From: Piscinibacter sp. HJYY11
GTDB taxonomy: Bacteria; Pseudomonadota; Gammaproteobacteria; Burkholderiales; Burkholderiaceae_C
Length of the DNA stretch: 64,000 nucleotides
Assembly: GCF_016735515.1 (NCBI RefSeq)
Contig: NZ_JAERQZ010000001.1
Coordinates: forward strand, 4,948,746-5,012,745
Reading direction: 5' to 3'
In this document: one piece after another, positions 51,599 to 60,246 of the stretch
Layout of the letters: every line of letters begins with the position of its first letter
Position numbering within the stretch: the stretch's first letter is position 1
The notes under the pieces: model-generated
Told to the model about the DNA's origin: nothing
The model's database searches: none
What the model saw: only the letters and a program-made list of their open reading frames with translations
Program-made: the position numbers and the translations under genes

Positions 51599-52510
51599 AT
51601 GGGCATCGTGGAAAACAAGGTCGTCGTCGTCACCGGCGCTGGCGGCGGCATCGGCCGCGACATGGCGTTGGCGCTGGCGCGCGAGGGCGCGAAGGTGGTG
51701 GTCAACGACGTCGGCACCTCGACCGCCGGCGAGGGGCAGGACGCCGGTCCGGCCGAGCGGGTGGTGGCCGAGATCCGCTCTGCCGGCGGCGCAGCCGCGG
51801 CGAGCACCGACAGCGTGGCCGAACCTGCGAGCGCCGCGCGCATCGCGCAGTGCGCGCTCGACCACTTCGGCCGCATCGACGGCGTGGTCAACAACGCCGG
51901 CATCCTGCGCGACCGCATGTTCCACCGCATGTCGCCCGAGGAGTGGGACGCGGTGCTGCAGGTGCACCTGTACGGCAGCTTCCACGTCAGCCGCGCCGCC
52001 GTCACGCACTTCAAGGAGCAGCAGGGCGGCGCCTTCGTTCACATGACCTCGACCTCGGGGATCATCGGCAACGTCGGCCAGGCGAACTACAACGCGGCGA
52101 AGATGGGCATCGTGGCGCTGTCGAAGAGCATCGCGCTGGACCTGCAGAAGTTCGGCGTGCGCTCCAACTGCATCGCGCCCTTCGCGTGGAGCCGAATGAC
52201 GAGTTCCATCCCGACCGACACCCCCGAGCAGGCGGCGCGCGTCGAGCGCTTCAAGCAGATGACGCCCGACAAGATCGCGCCGCTCGCGGTGGCGCTGCTG
52301 GGCGACGCGGCGAAGGAGGTCAACGGCCAGGTCTTCGTCGTGCGCAACAACGAGGTCACGCTGATGAGCCAGCCACGTCCGCTGCGCTCGGTGCACCGCG
52401 GCGAAGGCTGGACGGCGCAGTCGCTGCTCGCGCACGGGTTGCCGGCGCTGCAGGCCAGCTTTGTGCCGCTGGACCGCTCGGCCGACGTGTTTTCGTGGGA
52501 TCCCATCTGA
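51599..52510 (+). CDS. (3R)-hydroxyacyl-CoA dehydrogenase-like SDR
   Basis: A 303-residue SDR resembling the dehydrogenase domain of peroxisomal multifunctional enzyme 2: VVVTGAGGGIGRDMALALAREGAKVVVNDVG, NNAGILRDRMFHRM and the catalytic YNAAK. The C-terminal ~60 residues extend beyond a classical SDR. The ATG at 51599 is preferred to one 99 bp upstream, which would cover the operator region; AAGG precedes it. It oxidises a 3-hydroxyacyl-CoA for the adjacent thiolase. Confidence 0.9.
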   Translation: MGIVENKVVVVTGAGGGIGRDMALALAREGAKVVVNDVGTSTAGEGQDAGPAERVVAEIRSAGGAAAASTDSVAEPASAARIAQCALDHFGRIDGVVNNAGILRDRMFHRMSPEEWDAVLQVHLYGSFHVSRAAVTHFKEQQGGAFVHMTSTSGIIGNVGQANYNAAKMGIVALSKSIALDLQKFGVRSNCIAPFAWSRMTSSIPTDTPEQAARVERFKQMTPDKIAPLAVALLGDAAKEVNGQVFVVRNNEVTLMSQPRPLRSVHRGEGWTAQSLLAHGLPALQASFVPLDRSADVFSWDPI

Positions 52511-53715
52511 TGCGCCGCGCCGCCATCGTCCAGCCGCTGCGCACGCCGATCGGTGCCTTCGGCGGTGCGTTGCAGGACGTGCCGGTGGAGGAACTCGGCG
52601 CGACCGTCGTGCGCGCAATCCTTCAGCGCACCGGCCTCGACCCGGCGCGCATCGACGATGTCGTCTTCGCGCAGAGCTACATGAACGGCGAGACGCCGTG
52701 CACCGGCCGCTGGGTCGCGTTGCAGGCCGGGTTGCCGGTCGAGGTGAGCGGCATGCAGCTCGACCGGCGCTGCGGCGGTGGGCTGCAGGCGATCGCGACC
52801 GCTGCGATGATGGTGCAGACCGGTGCCGCCGACGTCGTGCTCGCGGGTGGCGTGGAAAGCATGAGCCGCGTGGAGCACTACACCACCGACATGCGCCGTG
52901 GCCGCCGCGCCGGATCGGTGACGCTGCACGACCGGCTCGACCGCGGCCGCGAGCGCTCGCAGCCCGAGGCGCGTTTCGGCCGCGTCAGCGGAATGATCGA
53001 GACGGCCGAGAACCTCGCGCGCGACTTCGGCATCACGCGCGACGCCGCCGACCGCTACGCGCTGCGCAGCCAGCAACGCGCCGCCGCGGCCTGGGAAGCC
53101 GGCCGCTTCGACGACGAGGTGGTGCCGGTCGCGGTGCCGCAGCGCCAGGGCGAGCCGATCAGCGTCGCGCGCGATGAGGGGCTGCGGCCCACGACGACGC
53201 TGCAGACGCTGGCCGCCTTGAAGCCGGTCATGAAGGAAGGCACCGTCACCGCCGGCAACGCCTGCCAGCAGAACGACGCGGCCGCCGCTTGCCTGGTCGT
53301 TGCCGAGGACCGGCTTGCGTCGCTGCGGCTGGAGCCGATGGCCTGGTTCGTCGGCTGGGCCGCCGCAGGCTGCGAGCCGTCGCGCATGGGCATCGGCCCG
53401 GTACCCGCGGTGCACAAGGTGCTGGCGCGCACCGGCCTCACCTTCAACGCGATGGACTTGGTGGAGATCAACGAGGCCTTCGCCTGCCAGGTGCTGGCCT
53501 GCCTGAACGGCCTCGGGACCTCGCTCGATGCGCTCGACGACCGGCTCAACGTCAACGGCTCGGGCATCTCGCTCGGCCACCCGGTCGGCGCGACCGGCGC
53601 ACGCATCATGACGACGCTGCTGCACGAGCTGCGGCGGCGCGGCGCGCGCTATGGGCTCGAGACCATGTGCATCGGCGGCGGCCAGGGCATCGCCGCGGTG
53701 TTCGAAGCCGCATGA
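52510..53715 (+). CDS. Acetyl-CoA acyltransferase (thiolase)
   Basis: A 401-residue thiolase. The nucleophile Cys sits in DRRCGGGLQ (family norm NRxCxSG), GHPVGATGAR carries the His, and TMCIGGGQG the second Cys. It begins in TGATG overlap with the SDR stop. It is the second thiolase of the region and only distantly like the one at 45436, suggesting different chain or branch preferences. Confidence 0.93.
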   Translation: MRRAAIVQPLRTPIGAFGGALQDVPVEELGATVVRAILQRTGLDPARIDDVVFAQSYMNGETPCTGRWVALQAGLPVEVSGMQLDRRCGGGLQAIATAAMMVQTGAADVVLAGGVESMSRVEHYTTDMRRGRRAGSVTLHDRLDRGRERSQPEARFGRVSGMIETAENLARDFGITRDAADRYALRSQQRAAAAWEAGRFDDEVVPVAVPQRQGEPISVARDEGLRPTTTLQTLAALKPVMKEGTVTAGNACQQNDAAAACLVVAEDRLASLRLEPMAWFVGWAAAGCEPSRMGIGPVPAVHKVLARTGLTFNAMDLVEINEAFACQVLACLNGLGTSLDALDDRLNVNGSGISLGHPVGATGARIMTTLLHELRRRGARYGLETMCIGGGQGIAAVFEAA

Positions 53716-54968
53716 GTTATCAGCTTCTGCGCGGCCTGCGCGTCGTCGAGAGCTCGGCCTTCGTCGCCGCACCGCTGGCCGGTCTGACGCTGGCGCAGCA
53801 TGGCGCCGACGTGATCCGCGTCGACATGATCGGTGGCGGCATCGACTACGGCCGGCTGCCGCGCGTGCCGGGCACGGGGCGCAGCCTCTACTGGACGGGG
53901 CTCAACAAGGGCAAGCGTTCGATCGCCGTCGACCTGAAACACCCCGAAGGGCGCGAGCTGGTGCAGGCGCTGGCCACCGCGCCGGATGCGCCGGGCACCA
54001 CCGGCGGCGTGCTGCTCACCAACATCGGCACGCCGTGGCTGGCGCACGAGGCGCTGGCGGCGCGCCGCGCCGACGTCATCAGCTGCACGATCCAGGGCCA
54101 CGCCGACGGCGGGACCGCGGTCGACTACACGGTGCAATGCGCCACCGGCTACCCCGCGCTCACCGGCCCCGGTTCTGCGGCACAGCCGGTGAACCAGGTG
54201 CTGCCGGCCTGGGACATCGCCTGCGCCTACCACGCCGCGTTCAGCATCATGGCGGCGCTCGACCGCCGCCGCAGCAGCGGCGCGGGTGCCGAGCTGAAGC
54301 TCGCGCTGTCGGACCTGGCGTACGCGATGCTCTCGCACCTGGGCGTGCTCGCCGAAGCCGAGCTGCTGCAGCAGGACCGCGCGGCGCTCGGCAACCACGT
54401 CTACGGTGCCTTCGGCCGCGACTTTGCTACCGCGGACGGCCGGCGCGTGATGGTCGTCGGCATCTCGGCCGGTCAATGGCGTTCGCTCGTCGCGGCTTGC
54501 GACGCGGCCGAGGCGATCGCGCGGCTGGAAGCGCGCACCGGGCTCGACCTCACCGACGAGGCACAGCGCTTCGAGGCGCGTGAGGCGATTGCGGCGCTGC
54601 TGGAGCCCTGGTTCGCCGAGCGGCCCTACGCGGAGGTCGCGCGCGTGCTCGATGCCCACCGTGTCTGCTGGGGCACCTACCGCACGCCGCGCGAGGCGCT
54701 CGCCGACGATCCGCGCTGCGGCATCGCCAACCCGCTGTTCGAGCGCATCAGCACCCTCGGGGTCGGCGAGCATCTCGCCGCCGGCGCGGCACTGCGGGTG
54801 ACGGCCGAAGCGCGCGAGCCGATCCGACCTGCGCCGCTGCTCGGCGCCGACACCGATGCCGTCCTGCACGAGGTGCTGGGCTTGCCCGCCGGCGCGATCG
54901 GCCGTCTGCACGACACCGGCATCGTCGCCGGCCCCGAACATGATCCGACTTTCAAGCCCCGCCGCTGA
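53712..54968 (+). CDS. CaiB/BaiF family III CoA transferase
   Basis: A 418-residue family III CoA transferase or intramolecular CoA isomerase, the latter like 2-methylfumaryl-CoA isomerase. The N-terminus has LRGLRVVESSAFVAAPLAGLTLAQHGADVIRVD, then TGLNKGKRSIAVDLKHPEGR. The likely catalytic Asp is in LPAWDIACAYH. It is coupled to the thiolase by ATGA and ends 17 bp inside the convergent TetR gene. It may move CoA onto the pathway acid, or between its carboxyl groups. Confidence 0.9.
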   Translation: MSYQLLRGLRVVESSAFVAAPLAGLTLAQHGADVIRVDMIGGGIDYGRLPRVPGTGRSLYWTGLNKGKRSIAVDLKHPEGRELVQALATAPDAPGTTGGVLLTNIGTPWLAHEALAARRADVISCTIQGHADGGTAVDYTVQCATGYPALTGPGSAAQPVNQVLPAWDIACAYHAAFSIMAALDRRRSSGAGAELKLALSDLAYAMLSHLGVLAEAELLQQDRAALGNHVYGAFGRDFATADGRRVMVVGISAGQWRSLVAACDAAEAIARLEARTGLDLTDEAQRFEAREAIAALLEPWFAERPYAEVARVLDAHRVCWGTYRTPREALADDPRCGIANPLFERISTLGVGEHLAAGAALRVTAEAREPIRPAPLLGADTDAVLHEVLGLPAGAIGRLHDTGIVAGPEHDPTFKPRR

Positions 54969-55575
54969 TGCCGCGGATGAAGGTCTCGAAGGTGCGCTGC
55001 GAGAAGCCCATCGGGTCCTTGCGCAGCACGTAGCGCGGCGTGTTCTGCGGATTCGTCAGCACGGTCGCCACGCCCTGGCACACGGTCCAGAGGCCCAGCG
55101 TCGCATCGCGGCCGCCTTCGGCGGAGCCCCCGTGCGCGACCAGGTAGTCGCCGACCGCCGCCTCGAGCAGGCTGTACGAGCGCGTCGCCGCATCGTTGAG
55201 CTCGGGGTAGAGCGTCTTGTCGGGGATCTCGGGCCCGTGCATCAGGTGGTACAGCGCCGGGTGCGCGAGCGCGAACTCGACGTAGGCCATCAGCACCGTC
55301 AGCAGCCGCTCGGCCGGGTCGCGCTTGTCCTTCAGCGCCGCGGTGCGGTGGTCGAACAGCATGCGAAAGCCCTGCGCTGCGATGGCCGCGAGCAGCGCCG
55401 CCTTGGACTCGAAATGGTGGAGCGGCGCGGTCTGCGTCACGCCCAGACGTCGTGCCACCTCGCGCATCGACAGCGCCGCGGGGCCTTCGGCTTCGAGGAT
55501 CGCAAGGCCCACGCTCACCAGTTCCTCGCGCAGGTTGCCGTGGTGGTACGAGTTCTTCTTCGGCTTCGGGGTCAC
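54952..55575 (-). CDS. TetR family transcriptional regulator
   Basis: A 207-residue TetR protein: SYHHGNLREELVSVGLAILEAEG...LSMREVARRLGVTQTAPLHHFESKAAL is the helix-turn-helix, followed by a C-terminal TetR_C_33-like domain. It stands between two acyl-CoA gene groups and divergent from the acyl-CoA dehydrogenase gene (71 bp). It is a plausible repressor of this region responding to an acyl-CoA; the GGT-centred sites at 51479-51584 are candidate targets. Confidence 0.92.
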   Translation of the reverse strand: MTPKPKKNSYHHGNLREELVSVGLAILEAEGPAALSMREVARRLGVTQTAPLHHFESKAALLAAIAAQGFRMLFDHRTAALKDKRDPAERLLTVLMAYVEFALAHPALYHLMHGPEIPDKTLYPELNDAATRSYSLLEAAVGDYLVAHGGSAEGGRDATLGLWTVCQGVATVLTNPQNTPRYVLRKDPMGFSQRTFETFIRGISGGA

Positions 55576-55646
55576 CGGCCGATGTTAGCCGCCGCCGCAT
55601 TCACTGCACGCCCCAGGTCCACCTCCGCCCTGCCAACATCCCGTCC

Positions 55647-56804
55647 ATGAAAACCGATCACACCCATGCCGACATCCGCGACGCCGTGCGCGCACTGTGC
55701 CAGCAGTTCCCCGACGAATACCACCGCCAGGTCGATGCCGAGCGGGCCTACCCCGCCGCCTTCGTCGACGCGCTCACCAAGGCCGGCTGGCTCGCCGCGC
55801 TGATCCCCCAGGAGTACGGCGGCTCGGGGCTCGGGCTGGCCGAAGCCTCGGTGATCATGGAAGAGATCAACCGCAGCGGCGGCAACGCCGGCGCCTGCCA
55901 CGGCCAGATGTACAACATGGGCACGCTGCTGCGCCATGGTTCGGCCGAGCAGAAGCGGCGCTGGCTGCCGAAGATCGCCAGCGGCGAGCTGCGCCTTCAG
56001 TCGATGGGCGTCACCGAGCCGAGCACCGGCACCGACACGACCAAGATCAAGACCACCGCCGTCCGGCGCGGCGACCGTTACGTCGTCAACGGCCAGAAGG
56101 TCTGGATCTCGCGCGTGCGCCATTCGGACCTGATGATCCTGCTCGCGCGCACCACGCCGCTGGCGGAGGTGGCGAAGAAGTCGGAAGGGCTGTCGATCTT
56201 CCTCGTCGACCTGCACGAGGCGGTCGGCAAGGGGCTCACCGTGCAGCCGATCCCGAACATGGTCAACCACGAGACCAACGAGCTGTTCTTCGAGAACCTC
56301 GAGATCCCGGCCGAGAACCTGATCGGCACCGAGGGCCAGGGCTTCAAGTACATCCTCGACGGCCTGAATGCGGAGCGAACGCTGATCGCCGCCGAATGCA
56401 TCGGCGACGGCCGCTGGTTCATCGAGCGTGTCAGCGCCTACGTGAAGGACCGCGTGGTCTTCGGCCGCCCGATTGGCCAGAACCAGGGCGTCCAGTTCCC
56501 GATCGCCGAGGCCCACATCGAGATCGAAGCCGCCGACCTGATGCGCTGGAAGGCGTGTGCCCTGTTCGATGCGCACCATCCCTGCGGGGCCGAGGCCAAC
56601 ATGGCCAAGTACCTCGCGGCCAAGGCGAGCTGGGAGGCCGCCAACGCCGCGATCCAGTTCCACGGCGGCTTCGGCTTCGCCTGCGAATACGACGTCGAAC
56701 GCAAGTTCCGCGAGACGCGGCTCTACCAGGTGGCCCCGATCTCGACCAACCTGATCCTCGCCTACGTGGCCGAGCACGTGCTCGGGCTGCCGCGGTCGTT
56801 CTGA
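55647..56804 (+). CDS. Acyl-CoA dehydrogenase
   Basis: A 385-residue FAD-dependent acyl-CoA dehydrogenase. The flavin-binding QSMGVTEPSTGTDTTKIKTTA and WISRVRHSD segments, the VFGRPIGQNQGVQFPIAEAH region and a C-terminal FHGGFGFACEYDVERKFRE are typical. The ATG at 55647 begins the conserved protein; the upstream frame is antisense to the TetR gene. It introduces the alpha-beta double bond that the hydratase and SDRs then process. Confidence 0.93.
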   Translation: MKTDHTHADIRDAVRALCQQFPDEYHRQVDAERAYPAAFVDALTKAGWLAALIPQEYGGSGLGLAEASVIMEEINRSGGNAGACHGQMYNMGTLLRHGSAEQKRRWLPKIASGELRLQSMGVTEPSTGTDTTKIKTTAVRRGDRYVVNGQKVWISRVRHSDLMILLARTTPLAEVAKKSEGLSIFLVDLHEAVGKGLTVQPIPNMVNHETNELFFENLEIPAENLIGTEGQGFKYILDGLNAERTLIAAECIGDGRWFIERVSAYVKDRVVFGRPIGQNQGVQFPIAEAHIEIEAADLMRWKACALFDAHHPCGAEANMAKYLAAKASWEAANAAIQFHGGFGFACEYDVERKFRETRLYQVAPISTNLILAYVAEHVLGLPRSF

Positions 56805-56816
56805 GGCACGTTCACC

Positions 56817-57608
56817 ATGAAGCTGCCACGCACGCTGCTGTTCGTTCCGGCCGACCGGCCCGAGCGCCTGCCGAAGGCGCTGGCGGCGGGTGCGGTGCAG
56901 GTGATCGTCGACCTCGAGGATGCCGTCGCACCGCACCGCAAGCGCGAAGCGCGCGACGCCCTCGCCGCCGCGCTGGACGCGGCCTGCGCGCCCGTCGCGG
57001 TGCGCATCAACGGCGCCGACAGCCCCGAGTTCGCCGACGACCTGGCGCTGTGCCGGCACCCTGGCGTGGTCGCCGTCGTCGTGCCCAAGGCAGAAGACCC
57101 GGCACTGCTTGCGCAGGTGGCCGCGGCCGCGCCGCAGGCCATGCTGCTGCCGCTCATCGAGACGGCCCGCGGCATCGCCAGCACCGACGCGCTCGCGGGC
57201 GCGCCGCGCGTTCAGCGCCTGGTGTTCGGCAGCATCGACCTGCAGCTGGACCTGGGGCTGGGCGGCGGTGACGAGGAACTGCTCGTCTTCCGCATGCGGC
57301 TCGTGCTCGTGTCTCGCCTGGCCGGCCTCGCGGCGCCCGTCGACGGCGTGACAACCACGCTCGACGACGTCGAGACGCTGCGTGAGGACGCATTGCGTGC
57401 ACGCCGCCTCGGCTTCGGCGCCAAGCTGTGCATCCACCCCCGGCAGGTGCCCGTGGTCGAGGCGGCGTTCACGCCCTCGGCCGAAGAGCGCGCCTGGGCG
57501 CAGCGGGTCCTGGCGGCGGCCGAGGCTGCGCAGGGCGCGGCCGTCGCCGTCGACGGCCGCATGGTCGACCGCCCCGTGATCGCACGCGCGCGGGCGCTGC
57601 TGGCCTGA
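56817..57608 (+). CDS. CitE-like CoA ester lyase (HpcH/HpaI family)
   Basis: A 263-residue TIM-barrel lyase: LLFVPADRPERLPKAL, VIVDLEDAVAP with the Mg-binding acids, VRINGADS, IETARGI and the late FGAKLCIHPRQV. Members cleave malyl-, citramalyl- or beta-methylmalyl-CoA to glyoxylate or pyruvate plus an acyl-CoA. It is 12 bp after the dehydrogenase. With the MaoC-like hydratase and CoA transferase it suggests a citramalyl-CoA-like end step; inference. Confidence 0.9.
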   Translation: MKLPRTLLFVPADRPERLPKALAAGAVQVIVDLEDAVAPHRKREARDALAAALDAACAPVAVRINGADSPEFADDLALCRHPGVVAVVVPKAEDPALLAQVAAAAPQAMLLPLIETARGIASTDALAGAPRVQRLVFGSIDLQLDLGLGGGDEELLVFRMRLVLVSRLAGLAAPVDGVTTTLDDVETLREDALRARRLGFGAKLCIHPRQVPVVEAAFTPSAEERAWAQRVLAAAEAAQGAAVAVDGRMVDRPVIARARALLA

Positions 57609-57624
57609 ACGGTCATTGAGACCG

Positions 57625-58404
57625 TCACCGTGAGCCGCGCTCCTGCCGGGCAGAGGTCAGGAGCGCATCCAGGGCTTCCTCGCTCAGCCCCTTCAAGGCC
57701 GCGAAGTTCGCCTTCGACAGCGGGCTCTGTTCGAAGCTGCGAAGCAGCAGGGCGCGTTCGCGGCGAGCCAAGGCCTCCGGATCCTGCTCGGGCGTGAGCG
57801 GCGGTGTCGGCGGCTTTGCGGACTCTGGCGAACGGACGCGTTTCAACTCGGGCCGCGGCTTCTGCGGGCGCCGCGGCGCACCAGGGCCAGTGTCGCCGCG
57901 GCGGCCCGGGTCTTGTCGTGCGTCATGGCGGGGCGGTCGCGCGGCCCGCGCCGCCTCGCGCTCAGCACGCTTCTTTGCTTCAACGATGGCACGGCGCCGC
58001 TCGAGTTCCACACGTGCAGCATCGCGGTGCTCGGCGGCGATTTCGCCGGCCGGCTGACCGTCGAGGTCGATGCGTGTCGCGCCCTCGGCCACGAGCGCCC
58101 GCAGGTAGGCGGTCGCCGTGGTGTGGCGCTGCAAGAAGACGGAGAGGGACTTCTTGGTGAAGACTCCTGGCGCGCGCTGATGGATGTCGGCCTGGATGCG
58201 AAGCTTGATCGGCTTGACCACGCCTGCACCGAACAGCGCCGGGAAGTGATTGGCCAGCAGGCGCGCGGTCTCGGCCACGCTGGGTTCGGGCCGCGGCGCG
58301 GCAGCCGCCACTGGGCCTGCTGGCGGGGCCTCGGTCGGCGCACCCAGCGTCGCGTTGGGCGTGGGGTCCGGAGCGGTCTCGGAAATCTCAGGGATGTCAG
58401 GCAT
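57625..58404 (-). CDS. ProQ/FinO domain RNA-binding protein
   Basis: A 259-residue protein with a FinO/ProQ RNA-chaperone domain at about residues 50-135 (LLANHFPALFGA.VVKPIKLRIQADI ... KSLSVFLQRHTTATAYLRAL...ATRIDLDGQ). A charged Arg/Ala-rich helix, a Pro-rich linker and a C-terminal helical tail follow. The ATG at 58404 is chosen over 58512. Such proteins bind structured small RNAs and 3' ends. Confidence 0.9.
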   Translation of the reverse strand: MPDIPEISETAPDPTPNATLGAPTEAPPAGPVAAAAPRPEPSVAETARLLANHFPALFGAGVVKPIKLRIQADIHQRAPGVFTKKSLSVFLQRHTTATAYLRALVAEGATRIDLDGQPAGEIAAEHRDAARVELERRRAIVEAKKRAEREAARAARPPRHDARQDPGRRGDTGPGAPRRPQKPRPELKRVRSPESAKPPTPPLTPEQDPEALARRERALLLRSFEQSPLSKANFAALKGLSEEALDALLTSARQERGSR

Positions 58405-58510
58405 CGGAACGAGGCAGGTCAGTCGACGAGCCCTTGTAGTGGGACGCGTATTTTCGGCCCATGACGCCCGATCCCTGGGTCGGGCCACTTCGATGCGTCG
58501 ACTCGCGGGC

Positions 58511-58540
58511 AAAGAAAAAGGCCCTGATTCACAGGGCCTT
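58511..58540 (-). terminator. Rho-independent terminator after tRNA-Ala
   Basis: On the minus strand: AAGGCCCTG, 5-nt loop, CAGGGCCTT, then TTTCTTT. The stem (58518-58540) is perfect over 9 bp and the T-run follows directly, 10 bp downstream of the tRNA 3' end. Confidence 0.88.
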
Positions 58541-58550
58541 GGGTGTTTGG

Positions 58551-58626
<76 letters not shown>

Positions 58627-58732
58627 ACAAACGAGCCGGAGTCTATCAAAAGAGACGGTGGGGCGGACACGGCTTGGTATTGGGGGCGGAAGGGGTTAGA
58701 AAGGCGCTCCACGTTCATTGCTGACGCCTTCC

Positions 58733-59620
58733 ATGACCCACTTCGACCCCGGCTGGCTCGATGTTCAATACAACAACCGCGCGCGCGTGCCCGGGCATGC
58801 GCAGATCTTCGAGCGCTGGCGCGTGGCCTCGGCCCGGGTGCGCGAAGGCATGACCTGCGTGGCCGACGTGCCCTACGGCACCGGCGCCGACGAGACGCTC
58901 GACATCTTCCCCGCCGCCGAGCCGCGCTCGCCGGTGTTTGTCTTCATCCACGGTGGCTGGTGGCGCAGCCTCGACAAGGCCGACCATTCCTTCCTCGCGG
59001 CCAGCCTGGTGAGCGCGGGCGCGATGGTGGTGATGCCCAACTACTCGCTGTGCCCGGGCAGCGACGACGCGCCGGTCGGCATCGACACGATCGCGCTGCA
59101 GATGACGAAGGCGCTGGCCTGGGTGTACCGCAACGCCGCGCTGTACGGCGGCAGCCCGGGCCGCATCGTCGTCTCGGGCCACTCGGCGGGCGCGCACCTC
59201 GCCGCGATGATGCTGTGCTGCGAATGGCCCGAGGTCGACAAACGCCTGCCGATCCAGATGGTGCGCGACGCGCTTGGCCTTTCGGGTGTCTACGACCTCA
59301 AGCCCATCCAGCAGACACCTTTCCTGAAGGAGGACCTGCGCCTCACGCCCGAAGCGGTCGACAGGCTCAGCCCGGCGCGCTTCCGTGCCCCGCGCGAGGC
59401 GCGCTTCTATGCCGCGGTGGGCGCCGACGAGAGCGAGGAGTTCCTGCGCCAGAGCCAGCTGCTCCAGCTGGCCTGGGGCAAGACGGCCGTGCCGCGCAAC
59501 GAGGCCGTGCCGGGTGCGAACCACTTCACCGTGCTGCACGACCTGGCCGACCCTGACGGGGTGTCGCATCGCCTGGCGCTCGATTTGATGGGCCTGCCCC
59601 GCGTTAACCCTGAAAAATAG
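58733..59620 (+). CDS. Alpha/beta hydrolase (kynurenine-formamidase-like esterase)
   Basis: A 295-residue alpha/beta-hydrolase of the BD-FAE/arylformamidase type. HGGWWRS forms the oxyanion region, the nucleophile Ser is in SGHSAGAHLAA, and the C-terminal GANHFTVLHDL supplies the His. The ATG at 58733 is used; a TTG at 58718 is also in frame. It acts on small esters or formamides. It stands alone, without tryptophan-catabolic neighbours. Confidence 0.88.
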   Translation: MTHFDPGWLDVQYNNRARVPGHAQIFERWRVASARVREGMTCVADVPYGTGADETLDIFPAAEPRSPVFVFIHGGWWRSLDKADHSFLAASLVSAGAMVVMPNYSLCPGSDDAPVGIDTIALQMTKALAWVYRNAALYGGSPGRIVVSGHSAGAHLAAMMLCCEWPEVDKRLPIQMVRDALGLSGVYDLKPIQQTPFLKEDLRLTPEAVDRLSPARFRAPREARFYAAVGADESEEFLRQSQLLQLAWGKTAVPRNEAVPGANHFTVLHDLADPDGVSHRLALDLMGLPRVNPEK

Positions 59621-59737
59621 GGCGCTGCTATCGCCCCGAATTGAATCTTTGTATTGGCCGCTGAAAACTCGCTGCGGTACGGTTGCCGGCGTTGGTGCCG
59701 TCATGCCAACTGTTCACCATTCACTAGGAGAGCAACG

Positions 59738-60160
59738 ATGGCCAGCTTGAAAGGATCCAAGACCGAGCAGCACCTGAAAGACGCCTTCGCGGGCGAATCG
59801 CAGGCCAACCGCCGATACCTGTATTTCGCGAACAAGGCCGACATCGAAGGCCAGAACGACGTGGCAGCGCTGTTCCGCTCCACCGCCGAGGGCGAGACCG
59901 GCCATGCGCATGGCCACCTGGAGTTCCTGGAAGCCGTGGGTGACCCGGCCACCGGGCTGCCCATCGGCTCCAGCCGCAACAACCTCAAGGCCGCCGTGGC
60001 CGGCGAGACGCACGAGTACACCGACATGTACCCAGGCATGGCCAAGACGGCGCGCGACGAAGGCTTCGACGAGATCGCCGATTGGTTCGAGACGCTGGCA
60101 AAAGCCGAGCGCTCGCATGCCAACCGCTACCAGAAGGCACTGGACGCGCTGGTCGACTGA
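59738..60160 (+). CDS. Rubrerythrin (short, no rubredoxin domain)
   Basis: A 140-residue ferritin-like di-iron protein. The Glu/His ligands appear in two helix pairs: [46 protein letters not shown] and [11 protein letters not shown]. The C-terminal rubredoxin domain of classical rubrerythrins is absent. AGGAG precedes the ATG. It reduces peroxide; it is found with the Fe-S protein and DUF3501 genes that follow. Confidence 0.92.
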   Translation: MASLKGSKTEQHLKDAFAGESQANRRYLYFANKADIEGQNDVAALFRSTAEGETGHAHGHLEFLEAVGDPATGLPIGSSRNNLKAAVAGETHEYTDMYPGMAKTARDEGFDEIADWFETLAKAERSHANRYQKALDALVD

Positions 60161-60185
60161 CCTCCGCGCCCGAGAGACAGCCGTA

Positions 60186-60217
60186 CCGGCCCCGCTTGCG
60201 GGGCCGGCTTGTTCTTG
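60186..60217 (+). terminator. Hairpin terminator after rubrerythrin gene
   Basis: CCGGCCCCG (60186-60194), CTTG loop, CGGGGCCGG (60199-60207), then TTGTTCTT. The stem is strong but the T-run weak, so some read-through into the Fe-S gene is likely. Confidence 0.65.
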
Positions 60218-60246
60218 CAGGAGAAAAGCACAAGACAGGAGCGCGC

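Noticed and set aside
55581..55640. GATGTTAGC ... GCCAACATC imperfect inverted repeat in the TetR/dehydrogenase gap
   Set aside because: Only 6-8 bp match with a 42-bp gap; too weak to call an operator.
55572..57437. 621-codon minus-strand ORF
   Set aside because: Antisense to the acyl-CoA dehydrogenase and lyase genes.
57609..57625. Small hairpin ACGGTC-ATTGA-GACCGT between convergent genes
   Set aside because: A 6-bp stem without a T-run; not convincing as a terminator.
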